Part shown: positions 1 through 10,708 of the stretch, piece by piece
Layout of the letters: each line of letters begins with the position of its first letter
Numbering within the stretch: the first letter of the stretch is position 1
Source of the DNA: Desarmillaria ectypa
Taxonomy: Eukaryota > Basidiomycota > Agaricomycetes > Agaricales > Physalacriaceae
Direction: 5' to 3'
DNA: 64,000 nt
NCBI GenBank assembly: GCA_030407005.1
Contig: JAUDYN010000011.1
Span: 1,850,501 to 1,914,500 of the forward strand
Translations under genes and position numbers: made by a program
The notes under the pieces: generated by a model
Database searches by the model: none
What the model saw: the letters and a program-made list of their open reading frames with translations, nothing else
Told to the model about the DNA's origin: nothing

Positions 1-1015
1 TGTCTCGCTCTGCTGCCAAATGAGAGGTCGTTTCCTCGGCAGCGGCATTGATCCTAACAACCAGGTCCTCCATTTCAGAACATCTCCGCCGTAACTGAGT
101 GTGGGTATCGGCAAGACGACGCTTCAACCGGGATTGTTCCGAGTGCTCTTCTTCAAGCTGTACTTGCATTATCTCTCGTTCCCTAGTGGCATCCAGCAAC
201 TCCTGCTCCAGATGATGACGCGCAGCCTCGGAGCTGTACAGTTTCAGCTCAATCCTCTTTGCACTCTCCTTCAGGATATCAAAGCGGCCCTTCCAGTTGG
301 CACGCTCTTGTTGCAAATGGACCAGATAATCGTTCCGACTCTGCTCCAACGCGTGTTGAAGCTCTTCTTCGAGTTGCTCGTTCTGATGATGGAGAATATC
401 GACCTGCTCTTCGAGCTCTGCTGTCTTAAGTTCGACGGTGCGGACCCGTTGTGCAACTGGAGATCGTGGGAGAGTGGCGGTCACGGAATCATGGCTGTGG
501 TCAAAAAAACTTTGTTTCGTGTCAGGGGATGTCCTTCCCGACTGGTCGAAAGAGCTATTGTAAAGGGTGGATCGGTCGTCACCGTCAAGAGACTAAACAT
601 TGCTTCAGCAAGAGATATACATATACATCAAGGTGTATCCAACTTACGTCGAAAGTCGTTTGCGATTCGGATTCAGACTCAACATCGTCTTCATCGTAAA
701 TGTATGGAACTTTTACTTCGATGTTATGCTACAGATGGAGGTCAGCTAAGATACCGACGACTATTCACATGAAAGCGAACTCACAGTGTCATCCTCTTGG
801 GTAGACGCGTCTTGTCCACTAGTGATAGCCCAATTACAAACTTGCAAGAGCACTGAGTCGCGGTCAGCTAGCGTAGATACGATGAGTACTTTGGGACAAT
901 GTCAACAATGAGCAACCCTACCAGAAACCAACAACGATCGTGTGCGAACACGTTCGGAGCCACGTTTAATAACAGTAGCAAGCTCTCTGGTCAGAGACCT
1001 GATATCAGCATACAT
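1..1015 (-). CDS. coiled-coil protein, 3' end beyond the window
   Basis: Four exons join in phase: 1015-922, 867-785, 728-648 and 592 to the window edge. Donors are gtaggg, gtgagt and gtaagt, and every acceptor ends in ag. About 283 residues are visible. It starts MYADIRSLTRELATVIKRGS, passes through an acidic, Ser-rich middle (residues ~60-140), and from about residue 142 becomes a continuous Glu/Gln/Arg/Leu-rich coiled coil (for example ELEEQVDILHHQNEQLEEEL) up to the edge. Such proteins act as structural or scaffold components, often at spindle pole, cytoskeleton or membranes, but I recognise no specific family. The ATG at 1015 is the first in frame; the 460 bp upstream would hold its promoter. 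A plus-strand open frame across 101-772 is only the shadow of this coiled coil. Confidence 0.75.
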
Positions 1016-1475
1016 AGGCAATGGTAAATGCGATTCTGTTGGAGGAGTTGAAGTGCTATGAGGGTATCGTTGGAGTTGAGTGATGGAAGAGAGGAACAGA
1101 GATAAATATGGAACTGGCAGTCAACAAAACGCGCGGCAGCCGAACAAACTCCCTTGTGATCTTGCTTGACTGCCCCCGCATGACGCACGGTGTCAACGCG
1201 GCGTAACATAACCTAACATAACGTGTTCAGTTGCTGTGGAAAGTCGAAAGAATCACACTGATCAGTCAAATAAGCTAAATAAGGTTGATTGCTGTACACT
1301 GACCCCGGTCATCGGTGAGACGGAGCTTGCTCGAAATGCTGTCGAATGGATATTGAACAGTACAATAGTATTTCTTTCCTTTGTGATATATCAAGATGTA
1401 AACTACAAAGTGGACCAATTTTAGATACATTTACTGTAAAAATAAACAAAAACACTCTACTCACGAATGACGCAT
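1016..1475. other. intergenic, 3' UTR plus promoter
   Basis: This gap separates two minus-strand genes. It should contain the 3' UTR of the zinc-finger gene and the promoter of the coiled-coil gene. A short repetitive tract of taaca/taacc units lies at about 1203-1222. No further gene is visible. Confidence 0.4.
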
Positions 1476-4400
1476 CTACTCTGTAGAAACCATCGCTGTA
1501 ATGCCTATTTGCTTCAGAGACATTATGACGACCGACGTCACATCCTCATCAGCCAAGCTGATCTTATCAGGGTCTAATTCTTTTCCCCTCCGCCACTCAA
1601 ACCCAGGATGCTCGTCATTGGGCGTGAGCCTATCCCTCGGCTCCTCAGGATCAAGCTCTCCATCCGCATCCGACCCATACTCCATAACACCGGAGGAATC
1701 TATCGTCCGAATGGGCATAAACAGTGGTGCTTGCAGTCCGACGAACCTCCTCCGAGTCTTCTGAGCGTCATTGTCCACCTTTTTCCTCGCAGGCTCCACA
1801 ACTCTCAGCGATGGATTAGTCCCCAGCCCCCAGACCGGCTGAATCTCCCCAACAAACACTCTGGAACGCTGGACAAGGAGTGTATTGGAACTCCCATCCT
1901 CTGGAATATACGCCGTCCCAATCTTTTCCCCAGAAAACCCATAGATTGTGCCCCAGTACTTCACTGGACCCTGCTTACGTTCACTCAGCGGGGGTATATT
2001 AGTCCGGCCACCGAGAGGGGAGACATGTGGAGGATTGCGTCGTTGCACATGAGAATGGTGCTGGCGCTGTGCAGGGGTAAGGCGGTGTAACGAAAGCGGG
2101 TCGTGATCTTCTCTCGTCTCAGTGTCCCTAGCCTTCCGCCACTTGGCTGATTTTCGCGGAGGCCGCGAAGATGAAACCAGTGCGTGGTCTGCTTGCAGTG
2201 CCTGCTTGGTGGAGCCGATCTTAGTTGAATGATACATCTCGCCTCTGGCTCTGGTGCAGATATCACATGTGCATGTATTGTTACACCTTGGACAAACGAA
2301 ATCTTTCGCGTCGGCATCGAATTCCAAATTGTCGTACCTTGAGAAAAGTCAAAGATTATGCATCTGCTAAGGACGTTTTACCTACTTTGTCGTAATGCAC
2401 CTGACACAGTATGCCTTCCCACACCCGCAATGCACGGATACTAGGAACGAGCGATTTCTGCACTGGTGGCAAAAGGAAGCCTCATCTGTCATGGGCCATT
2501 TGGATCTCCTCCTACGGACCGGAGGACCCACTTTCGCTGGAAGCGTCTTCGGCTTTGGCGACGGACGAGACGGGGCTGAAGGAGGACCAAGAGGGATCGA
2601 ATTAATGGATGGACTACTGTCGTCAAGAGAAGTCAAGTCCGACATCTCCCATTCATCGAGCTTATCGTTCAACGTTGGCCGGTCCCCTGAGACCGTGGGA
2701 CGTCGTGGAGACAGTAAATGGCTGGGACGATGCGTCCCTGCTTCGATTTGAAGAGCAGAGGAAGGTAGGTTTGGACGAGGTGATGATGACTTTTCCCTGG
2801 GAGATCCCGACGACGACGACGATGACGAGAAGGACGAATGGTCCATAAATTCAAAACCACCCAAAAGTGTCGGATCGATAGTACCATTATGCAAGGGTTC
2901 AGAGTTCTTTAACCAGATGCTAGGTAAATCAAGAGCGGAATCGTGCAGATACGCATTGTCTTCGAGGGAAGAAAAATCGTGGAGGGGACCAAGTAGGTGC
3001 TCCTTTCCTTGGGATGACGAGGACGAATGGAGCAAGGCTGCGGGGTTGTGTATAGGATAATGATGTACATGGGGAAAATGCGTTGGAGGATCAACTCGTG
3101 ACTCTGATATACCTGTAAGTGGATCATGGAAAACAGAATGATCGCCTTCGAGGTATACAAAGTCGCTGCCAAGGTCCGTTTCGACATGGTATTGCGGATA
3201 AAGCAAGATGTCCTTTGCAGGACTGATAGGAGCGGCTTTTTGTTTGCCTCTGGCCTTTGCAGACATGGTCGGAGGTGGTGGGGGCGTCCCGGTCGGTTCG
3301 ATGTCGTCTCCGAATCTCGAGCCGACCCCAGGATCATACCATTGTAGATATTCAGTGACATGATGGCCTTTCAGCCGACTCCTGATGAATTGCAGGTTCA
3401 TAGACAAAACTTCTTCTGTAACGGGGTCTTTATCTTGCATGGAGTATTCGTAGATGCCCTGGCGGGCATCGATAAGTCGGACATGTTCCAAAGTATCGTC
3501 GTAGTAAATAGAGAAAGTCATAGTCGGTTCCTCGTCGGAGCAGAGAGATTTGTCGATGGACTTCGAGCGGGGGTCGACGGGCTCTATGTATGGCTCAACT
3601 GAGTGCGTTCGCGGCCTGATCGATTCCTTTCTCCGTTTGGAAGAATTGGATTTAACCTTTGCTGGATTCTTCGGCAATGAATCCCGGATGACGCTTGCCC
3701 TCTCGTCCTTCCTCATACCTGGACTCAGGATATGTTGGTCCGCGTTCCTAGGCCTCTTTCTTGGCGGCGGCAAAGGGGTACCATCGATTGACGGCTTGCG
3801 CCGTTTTCTCGGTGATGAGCCGAGTTCGACTTTTTGACATGGACTCCGTCGGGTCGCTGGGGTCTCATCGCGGAAGCTGTGGTTTCGGCCTCGTTCACGT
3901 TTGGTCGTAGGTGGACGAAAGCTGCTGCTGTAGGGCTCTTCCGCTCTGATGGCTTCCTCCTCCTGAAAAGCGGTGCGAAGATTCCCATACACTTGGATGA
4001 GGTCTACGGCCTTGACTTTGGCTTTCCTATCGGGTAGGCCATGCCTAGAAAACATTACGGTCCGATATTCATTCTTGTGATGAGGCAAAGGTGGAACCGC
4101 AATGTGAGACATAAAGGTTCGGCGACGTTTCAGAGGAGGCGGAGGTGTAAAGAGCGGCGATATATGTTCTGGTAGAGAAGATGAAGTAGATGTAGGACTG
4201 AATGGCGACTGTGCCGAACGAACTTCGGGCATTTGGATAGGCGGGCCATTGGGCTTTTCAGAAGTGAGTGAAATGGACTATTACACCTTGGATAAGAGCG
4301 TGTCAAAGGTGTTAAGAGACACATACATTGAATTTGGCTTTGTCCGCCGTGTCTGCTGCTGCATACGATAGTGGCATAGTCTATCCGACATCGCGTAAGC

Positions 4401-4569
4401 GGTTCTATTTGCACCGAAGGAATAAAAACAGGAAAAATACCTGCTCATCGAGTTTCGCGAGCTCTTCTTCATTGTTCCTCGAGTTATCCACTCCAAGCAA
4501 GCCGCAATCCTGGACAGGAACATTGTTATCGGCGGCTTGTGTTGCTACTTGTGGAACATACGTTGACAT
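1476..4569 (-). CDS. zf-4CXXC_R1 zinc-finger protein (CDCA7-like nuclear protein)
   Basis: Exons 4569-4441, 4380-4327, 4277-2386 and 2337-1476 join in phase to give 978 residues. The cysteine array lies at about residues 664-719: CHQC, HCGC, CVRC, CPRC and CTCDIC. This is the zf-4CXXC_R1 pattern found in CDCA7/R1 proteins, which are nuclear and chromatin-associated. The last intron splits a Lys codon inside the domain (ITT-K-YDNLEF). The long first part (residues ~60-650) is Ser/Pro/Arg-rich and disordered, with basic KRRR and RKRRK runs that could be nuclear localisation signals. The C-terminal 250 residues hold a WGxG-rich segment but no domain I can name. Start: the ATG at 4569 is conservative. 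An upstream exon 4686-4648 (MAPSNSPSSSCAP) spliced to 4596 would extend the frame without a stop and may be the real N-terminus. Role is inferred from the domain only. Confidence 0.85.
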
Positions 4570-4752
4570 ATCGGTTTGCGCGGTGGGTGAGCAGCCCTAG
4601 AAGACGACTTGAGTCTAGTTGACGGTAGGACTATATCAGGGTATTACCGGTGCGCAGGACGAGGAGGGTGAGTTCGATGGAGCCATTAAAAGATTTCGCG
4701 AAGAATAGGATGCGCTGTGGATTTTTTTTCCGGACTGCCTCTAGACGCGACG

Positions 4753-5001
4753 TCAGAGATCAATAACGCTCACAGATAAGACACGTGCCTTGTTAATCCC
4801 GCTAACAGATACAGATTGCCGAACGCCATTGGCTACATCGAAAGCACTGTCAACGCCCATATATGGCGCAGAAATACGCGTCATGGTTCCATAACGAAGG
4901 GTGTTGACGCTATTAGCCCTCTTGGGTGAAGAATGGTCCGCATCTGGACGTTTCTTGGCTGTTAGGCTACCATCCCAGTTCGACAATGAAGATCCGGACA
5001 T
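4753..5001 (-). CDS. hypothetical small protein, weak model
   Basis: An ATG-started 82-codon frame begins MSGSSLSNWDGSLTAKKRPD and has protein-like composition. Two ways to continue it past a gtgtct donor near 4767 keep a frame open into the region upstream of the zinc-finger gene, so the true 3' end is unclear. No family is recognised. It sits about 180 bp upstream of the zinc-finger gene on the same strand and downstream of the ACGCGT motif group. It could be a real short gene, a 5' exon of something longer, or chance. Confidence 0.2.
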   Translation of the reverse strand: MSGSSLSNWDGSLTAKKRPDADHSSPKRANSVNTLRYGTMTRISAPYMGVDSAFDVANGVRQSVSVSGINKARVLSVSVIDL

Positions 5002-5163
5002 CGCAGTTGTCCCCAGCGATGTCCCAGACAGCGAAAATCGGGTCGCAAAGGAATTTCAATGGGCAGTTGAAAAACGGTATCGTAGTCAGTGGTAAATTAT
5101 AGAGTTTGTTCCTGATTGGCAGCGGCTTTGGTTCGAATCACGGTCACAGTCACAGATTCGACG

Positions 5164-5207
5164 ACGCGTCAAATTTAAACGCGCGCCTTGGACGCGTGTA
5201 TCACGTG
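5164..5207. promoter_or_regulatory. two ACGCGT (MCB-like) sites and a CACGTG E-box
   Basis: ACGCGT occurs at 5164-5169 and 5192-5197, and CACGTG at 5202-5207, all within 44 bp. In fungi ACGCGT is the MBF cell-cycle element and CACGTG a bHLH site. The group lies in a promoter-type gap, but which gene it serves is inference. Confidence 0.35.
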
Positions 5208-6680
5208 AAGATTCCCCTGATCTGAATCGCTCGACGGCGCATATGCACGAACCATCATCTGAACCATCATCGATGATCGTTTAGCATCATTCATATCGAG
5301 TACTGGAGAATCGGAATTGTTCGATTCCGTAGATGTGGTAGATGTCCTAAGATAGAACTTCAACGTATGTGACTAAACGAACCTCAAATTTTCACATTTT
5401 ACTCACTAGTTCAGAATTCTCTAGGTATTCGTCTTCCCGGTCATGGTGCAGCTATCAATTCCATAATTGTGGCGCATATATGCGCTTGAAGTGCTACTGA
5501 GACCATATAGGGAGTTATTTACCGTAGACGCCGTCCTGTCAGAAGGACGGTGTATCACGGGTAATAACATTTGCGGCGATTGTTACCAGTGTGTAAACTT
5601 TTCGATATCTTTGATGACCTACACAGATAGCTATCATCTTGTTCTACCATTGATTGTTCTTGTCGCAGTGGGAAAAGGAAACCCGGCAATCTTCAAACAT
5701 TCTTTAATCATATTTTTTGGGACACTTGAAAAGGAACACGATTGTTCAGTGTCGGGAACGCAGTGGGGGTCAATGAACATTCGTATTCTGGCGGACCTCC
5801 AACATACAGAAAACTGTCTTGGGAGCGCACAAACCTTGGGTAAATCTGGACCAAAATCGACTTCCCTAATCTTATCCTTTTGGACACGTTCTAGTTGTTT
5901 ACCTAAATTCTCATCGGCGTGTCAATGGGTCTTCAGCGCTGTCAGTCTTTGCTTGGTATAACTTCACGAATGTCATGATTGCCAAGGAAACACGTTACAC
6001 CACCTAGGCGCCGTCCCCAATTTTGTATGGTCACGGAGCTAGGAATACAGCGTACGTTCTCATTCTGAGTCTCGTTCATGCCTGGAAGATCTTAGTTCGA
6101 TTGTGAAACGTCAGCCACTGAGAATTGTGCGCAGCTGGCTAGCTTTGGCAACGGGAAGCCGAAAGGAGATAGAAAGGAGAAGAAAGAGGCACAAAGACAC
6201 GTGTCCCGCACATATTTCTGGCTTGTCGGTTTCTCTTCCGTCTTGTGTGTATTGTTGACCGAAAAATAGGAAAATCCTACAGGAAGCTAGTTGACTAGCA
6301 TCTACTGGAATCGGTGCAGTCAAAATTTCAAAAGCTGTCCACCACTTTTAGGAGTGCCGCACGGGTCTTGGCATGGTACCCATTGACTACGGCCCCCCAA
6401 CGATGTGCCCAACAGGCACCGTTAACAGAAGAATGAAGTCTTCTTTGAACGATAATTGAATAAATAGTAACGAAACTGTCTGTCCGGTTTTATGTGACAG
6501 GCATCAAAGGCTACTATTTGTACAAGGTACGTGCCTTCCAAGTTTACTCCGCTGTCACTGATATTTGCTCCAGATTTCGCCTCCGATAGATATAGCCCCT
6601 CAGTTTAATTTTGGTCATGATAAGACCCCTTAACTTTGTCTTCTCTCCTTTCCTCATCAGCAGCGCTCCTTCCTCCCGGC

Positions 6681-8844
6681 ATGCTACGAGTTACTCCAAC
6701 TCATCGTAGGTCGAGCCAAGGACGACAAGTGGCCGTTATCACAGTCTTTACTCTCTTTGTTATTGCTGGAGGATTCTGGACAAATCTCTATGGGTCGCAT
6801 ACCACTAATATTACGTTCAAAACGTTCATCGAACCCATTACGGTCGAGCATGCTAAACCTATATACCATTCATGGGGAAGTCTAGGGAACTCGCAGCACA
6901 AATCTACAGGCAAAAAACTCGCGGCTGAAGCGGACAAATTGCCTATGCACAAATTCCTGTCTAACGGTCTGCTTGAAGTCAATGCAGAAGGCCCGCATCC
7001 TATCTACCAGCTCATCGAGTTTTCAGAGAAGAAGTGGGAAGCGAAACTACAGCGAGCGAGCAAGACTCTCAGCGAGGCAGTCGTCGAATATGAGCGCCGG
7101 TACAAACGAGCTCCTCCTCGTGGATTTGATAAATGGTGAGCGCTTCCGTTTTTTTTTCACTCCTCACATCTGAGCTGTACGTAGGTGGGAATACGTCGAG
7201 AAGAACGATGTCCAACTTCCCGACGAGTACGATCAGATATATCGAGATCTCGAGCCTTACTGGGGCGTCAGCCCAGCCGACCTGAACAAGATCGTCAGCG
7301 AATGGGAGGGTCACGAAGACTCATTTACTCTTGGTAAAGAGGAAGGACATCGTGTTGGACTCGCCAACTATACCATTCGTGACCCCAGTACCCACGATCG
7401 CGTTTTTGATGGTGCCCGTATGTTTAGCGAGCTCCTTGAAGACGTCGATGAATTCCTACCACCCTTCCGCGCCGTCTTCCAGCCGCATGACAACCCGGAG
7501 CACGTCACCGACTGGGAACTTCGGGAGAAGGCCCTTGAACACGCTCGTGCAGGAACTTGTACGTCATTCCGCTCTTCTTTTGTTTTTCAAACCAACGCCG
7601 TCACAGATATCGACGTCGACAAGCCAGTTGTTCCTATTAAATATCACGGATGGATCTCAGGCTGCGACCCAACTTCGCCCACCTGGAAAGATCCTATCGA
7701 CTTCACCTTCAATGTATCCTGGCCACCACCACCGCCGGCAGATGCTCCCAAAACTTTCATCTTCGAACACCGAAAGGCAATGGATCCTTGCTTGCACCCA
7801 CGCCTCCTTCGCCAGCACGGACAGTTCCTCCCCTGGGGGAAAGGTCCCGTTCCCTCCCACCGCATGTTCCCATCCTTCGCTTACTCCCAAACCCTACTGC
7901 ATCATGACATCACCATCGCACACACGGTCAGCTGGTTGGGCGAGCTCTCTGACAAAGAGGACATCGTATGGGAGAAGAAGCCTGATGATCGACTGCAGTG
8001 GCGAGGCCGTACAACGGGGATCTTTCACTCTCGGGATATGGAATGGCCGCTTTCGCAACGTATACGGATGATAGACTGGGTTGAGAAGGGCATGGATGAT
8101 AACGTTACAATTTTGGCTCCGCCAAGTTCGAGGGAGGAAAGGGTGGGGAAGGGCGAGTTGGTCCGAAAGGCGAGATATGGGCCTGCGATGCTCGACATGG
8201 CGTTCTCGAATGACCCCACACAGTGTGATCTTGATGTCTGCAAGATCCTGGCCAAGACGTACGAGTTTACTAAAGGGCAATCGCAGACGGAGCAGGCGAG
8301 GTACAAGTATATCCTTGATGTCAGTGTCTTGCTTCGGTTTCTTTCCTTCGTTGCTCAATTCCCTCTTGCGTAGGTCGACGGCAACGCATGGTCCGGACGT
8401 TTTAAACGGCTCATGTCTTCTCATGCACTCATCTTCAAGTCAACTATCTATCCCGAATGGTTCGTTACTCCGATTATGCATCTGACTGAACTAACTCTGC
8501 GCATTCAGGTTTACCGACAGGCTCATGCCCTGGGTGCACTACATCCCCATACAAGTCGACTACTCTGATCTCTGGGACACCCTTGTGTTCTTCCATGGCG
8601 ACCTGAAAGGGGAAAACAACCATGAAGATCTTGCCAGAAAGATTGCTTCCGCAGGCCGGGACTGGAGCCGCACTTTCTGGAGAAAACAAGATATGACGGC
8701 GTATAATTATCGGTTCGTCTTCAGCACCTTTATCTCTTCTCGCCATGGCTGAGTGATGGCTACAGGGTATTCCTGGAATATGCCCGGATTATGAGTACGG
8801 ATCGTGCCGCGATGAACTATAACCACTGGGAAAAGTCGGACTAG
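6681..8844 (+). CDS. GT90/CAP10-family glycosyltransferase
   Basis: Exons 6681-7135, 7185-7558, 7607-8319, 8374-8459, 8509-8712 and 8766-8844 join in phase to 636 residues. The protein is a type II membrane protein: a basic N-terminus, one transmembrane helix at about residues 16-35, then a lumenal domain. The CAP10 core is clear, with WRGRTTG, the conserved [11 protein letters not shown] at ~515-524 followed by [13 protein letters not shown] and [17 protein letters not shown]90 enzymes transfer xylose or related sugars to glycans in the secretory pathway; in Cryptococcus the family is needed for capsule. The exact acceptor here is unknown. The start is the ATG at 6681; the upstream in-frame codons begin with TTG, not ATG. 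Donors gttcgt (twice), gtgagc, gtacgt and gtcagt give a local reference for splice sites. It converges on the dehalogenase gene. Confidence 0.93.
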
Positions 8845-9661
8845 ACAGGTTTTTTATCAAGGGTTTTCATGCCGGAGTAGCCGTTGTTGTTCTCTTTCTT
8901 ATCAACTCAAATCATTTGTATTCTCACGAACCCACTGCATATATAGACTTTTCTGCCGTTCGTTACCTACCTCAGTCCTATACTTCAGAGGCTGATTACT
9001 TTACCATACTCCTGTTGTAAATAATATATACTTATTCTTGAGGATTACCTGCTCTTGGTGTCTAAACGTCCCTATTCCTGCTTTCCTTCCCATGCTACAT
9101 TTGCTAGTGGTAATTAAAAATGATTGACGAGCAGCACTATAAAGGTCTTGATCTTAATTCCGTAAGATGACACGTACCTCCGGTGTCTCCTCGACCTTGA
9201 ACGTATGCACGACTCCTTCGAAAAAGAAATAACATTATATCGGATGGACGCAGACCTGCCTGCACGACAATTATCAGGGTTACGAGGAACTCAACCTATC
9301 ATGTAGGCCCGAGTCACCCAAGGAATTTGGTGATACATCATCCAACGTTCGATACTGCACTATGCATCCACTTGCTTGGAGAGTCAGTCAGATTAGTGAG
9401 GTAATGTTGTCGCGATGATGTCCGACTTGTCCAGGCGGAGGAAAACACTACCTGATTACAGACGGGGTGGTAGACATATTACTGGATCCTTAGCAAGAGA
9501 GAAGCCTACAAATATGAGCCAGAAGTTTGCTGAACGAATGATCCTAGAAAAACGTGCCAAAACTATACCTGAAGCCGCAGGGGGGCTGTTTAACGTCCCT
9601 GCTCGGACACTAGCGAAAGCACGAGTATATTGCGTGGTAGCTACCGATGACACAGTAGTAT
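8845..9661. other. convergent intergenic region
   Basis: This region lies between the ends of the GT90 gene (+) and the dehalogenase gene (-) and should hold both 3' UTRs. An ATG frame at 9415-9678 on the plus strand overlaps the dehalogenase stop and has no recognisable similarity, so I leave it out. Confidence 0.4.
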
Positions 9662-10708
9662 TCAGTGTGTCTGGCTGAACAAAGAAGCAAGCTCTACAAA
9701 TGATTGCACCACAACGTCAACTTCGCCGCCCTCTGAATGTGGTTTAACCACGACATTCTCAGCCGCTTCTCCCGGCCTCTGGATGTACACCGTCTTCATC
9801 CCGAGCTTCGCAGCAGCACGAAGGTCGTAGATGTGAGCTGCTACCATAGCACACTTTTCTGGTGAAACCGAGAGGTGCTTGATAGCGCCGAGATAAGCTT
9901 CCGGGTTCCTAGCGACCGCGCGTCAGTGGCGAGAACTTTGACCAACAGTGTGGGGAAATTTCACGGCTTATAGCAAGAGAACAGTTCGGTCGACAGAACA
10001 AGATCCCAAGGGAGGTCCGCGTGTTTTGCCTGCAAGGCCTCGTGAGTGTATGCATAAACCGTGCGAGTCAAGAATCTACCATGTCCACCAATAATCTGAC
10101 GTTCCCATTGGATAATGTCGCGAGAATGACGTGCTTTTTGAGTTGGTAGAGCCCCTCAACAGTATCAGGCCATCCTATACACATAGGTGGGTCAGATCGA
10201 AGCATTCAGCTGACATCGTCCAGTACGAGCCATTGAGACGGTGCCAGACAAGGTTCAGGTGAGCTCTCGTCTTTTCGTCTAGCTTCGAACCTACGTGCGC
10301 CCAGCGTGGCGAGCTCAGCATGTCGTCCAAAATCTAGAAAAACAAGATGTAAACTCGTAAACAGCGGCAAAGAAAAGAGAGACCTGTCTGTGCAGTACGT
10401 CGACATTCAAAGGACCGCCGCCGCTTCCTTCGCGAGAAATATTGAATCTACACGAATTAGGATTGTAGAAGATAATCCTTGGATAGAGCATTCACGTATT
10501 TGTCAGGTATCCTTTCCGCCATTCGGTGGCGAAGGCATCCCAGTCGGCTGCAAGAAGGCTCGAGCCAAGTCAAAGACGATGACAAGCCGTGTTACCCACC
10601 GCTTAAGGCTATGTTTTGTCCTAAAGCTTTCAATTCCGCAGATACGGAGCCATGCCAGTCGACGACGGTGCCGAACACGTCAAAAACAAGTGCTTCAATG
10701 CCTTCCAT
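9662..10708 (-). CDS. HAD-superfamily (S)-2-haloacid dehalogenase, type II
   Basis: Seven exons join to 244 residues: 10708-10600, 10547-10496, 10447-10384, 10333-10231, 10174-10080, 10029-9965 and 9908-9662. HAD motif I is FDVFGT with nucleophile Asp10. Motif II is LATLSNGN, the motif III Lys lies in SCYKPNPEAY, and the late motif contains AAHIYDLRAAAKLGMKT. This order and length match type II haloacid dehalogenases, soluble enzymes that displace halide from 2-haloacids. Fungal members are widespread and their natural substrate is often unknown. Intron 4 has a gc donor (gctcgt) where GT is expected; joining there gives the family sequence HRLN-G-WPDTVEGL, so it is either a GC-AG intron or a splice-site mutation. 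The other donors are GT. The ATG at 10708 leads straight into motif I. Confidence 0.88.

Larger units (their letters stand above)
4570..6680. other. 2.1-kb region between divergent genes
   Basis: It separates the zinc-finger gene (-) from the GT90 gene (+). Apart from one weak minus-strand frame (4753-5001) and an ACGCGT/CACGTG motif group near 5164-5207, I see no coding evidence. The plus-strand open frame at 5467-5961 has no family resemblance and poor composition. Confidence 0.35.

Noticed and set aside
101..772. Long plus-strand open frame over the coiled-coil gene
   Set aside because: It begins with GTG and is the antisense shadow of a phased, intron-containing minus-strand gene.
1203..1222. 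taacc/taaca repeats resembling telomeric sequence
   Set aside because: Too short and irregular, and it lies between two genes.
5467..5961. 164-codon plus-strand frame
   Set aside because: Cys/Ser/Phe-rich random-looking composition, first codon not ATG, no family resemblance and no splice support.
9662..10708. Recent bacterial transfer of the dehalogenase
   Set aside because: It has six introns with local-style splice sites, and the family is widespread in fungi.
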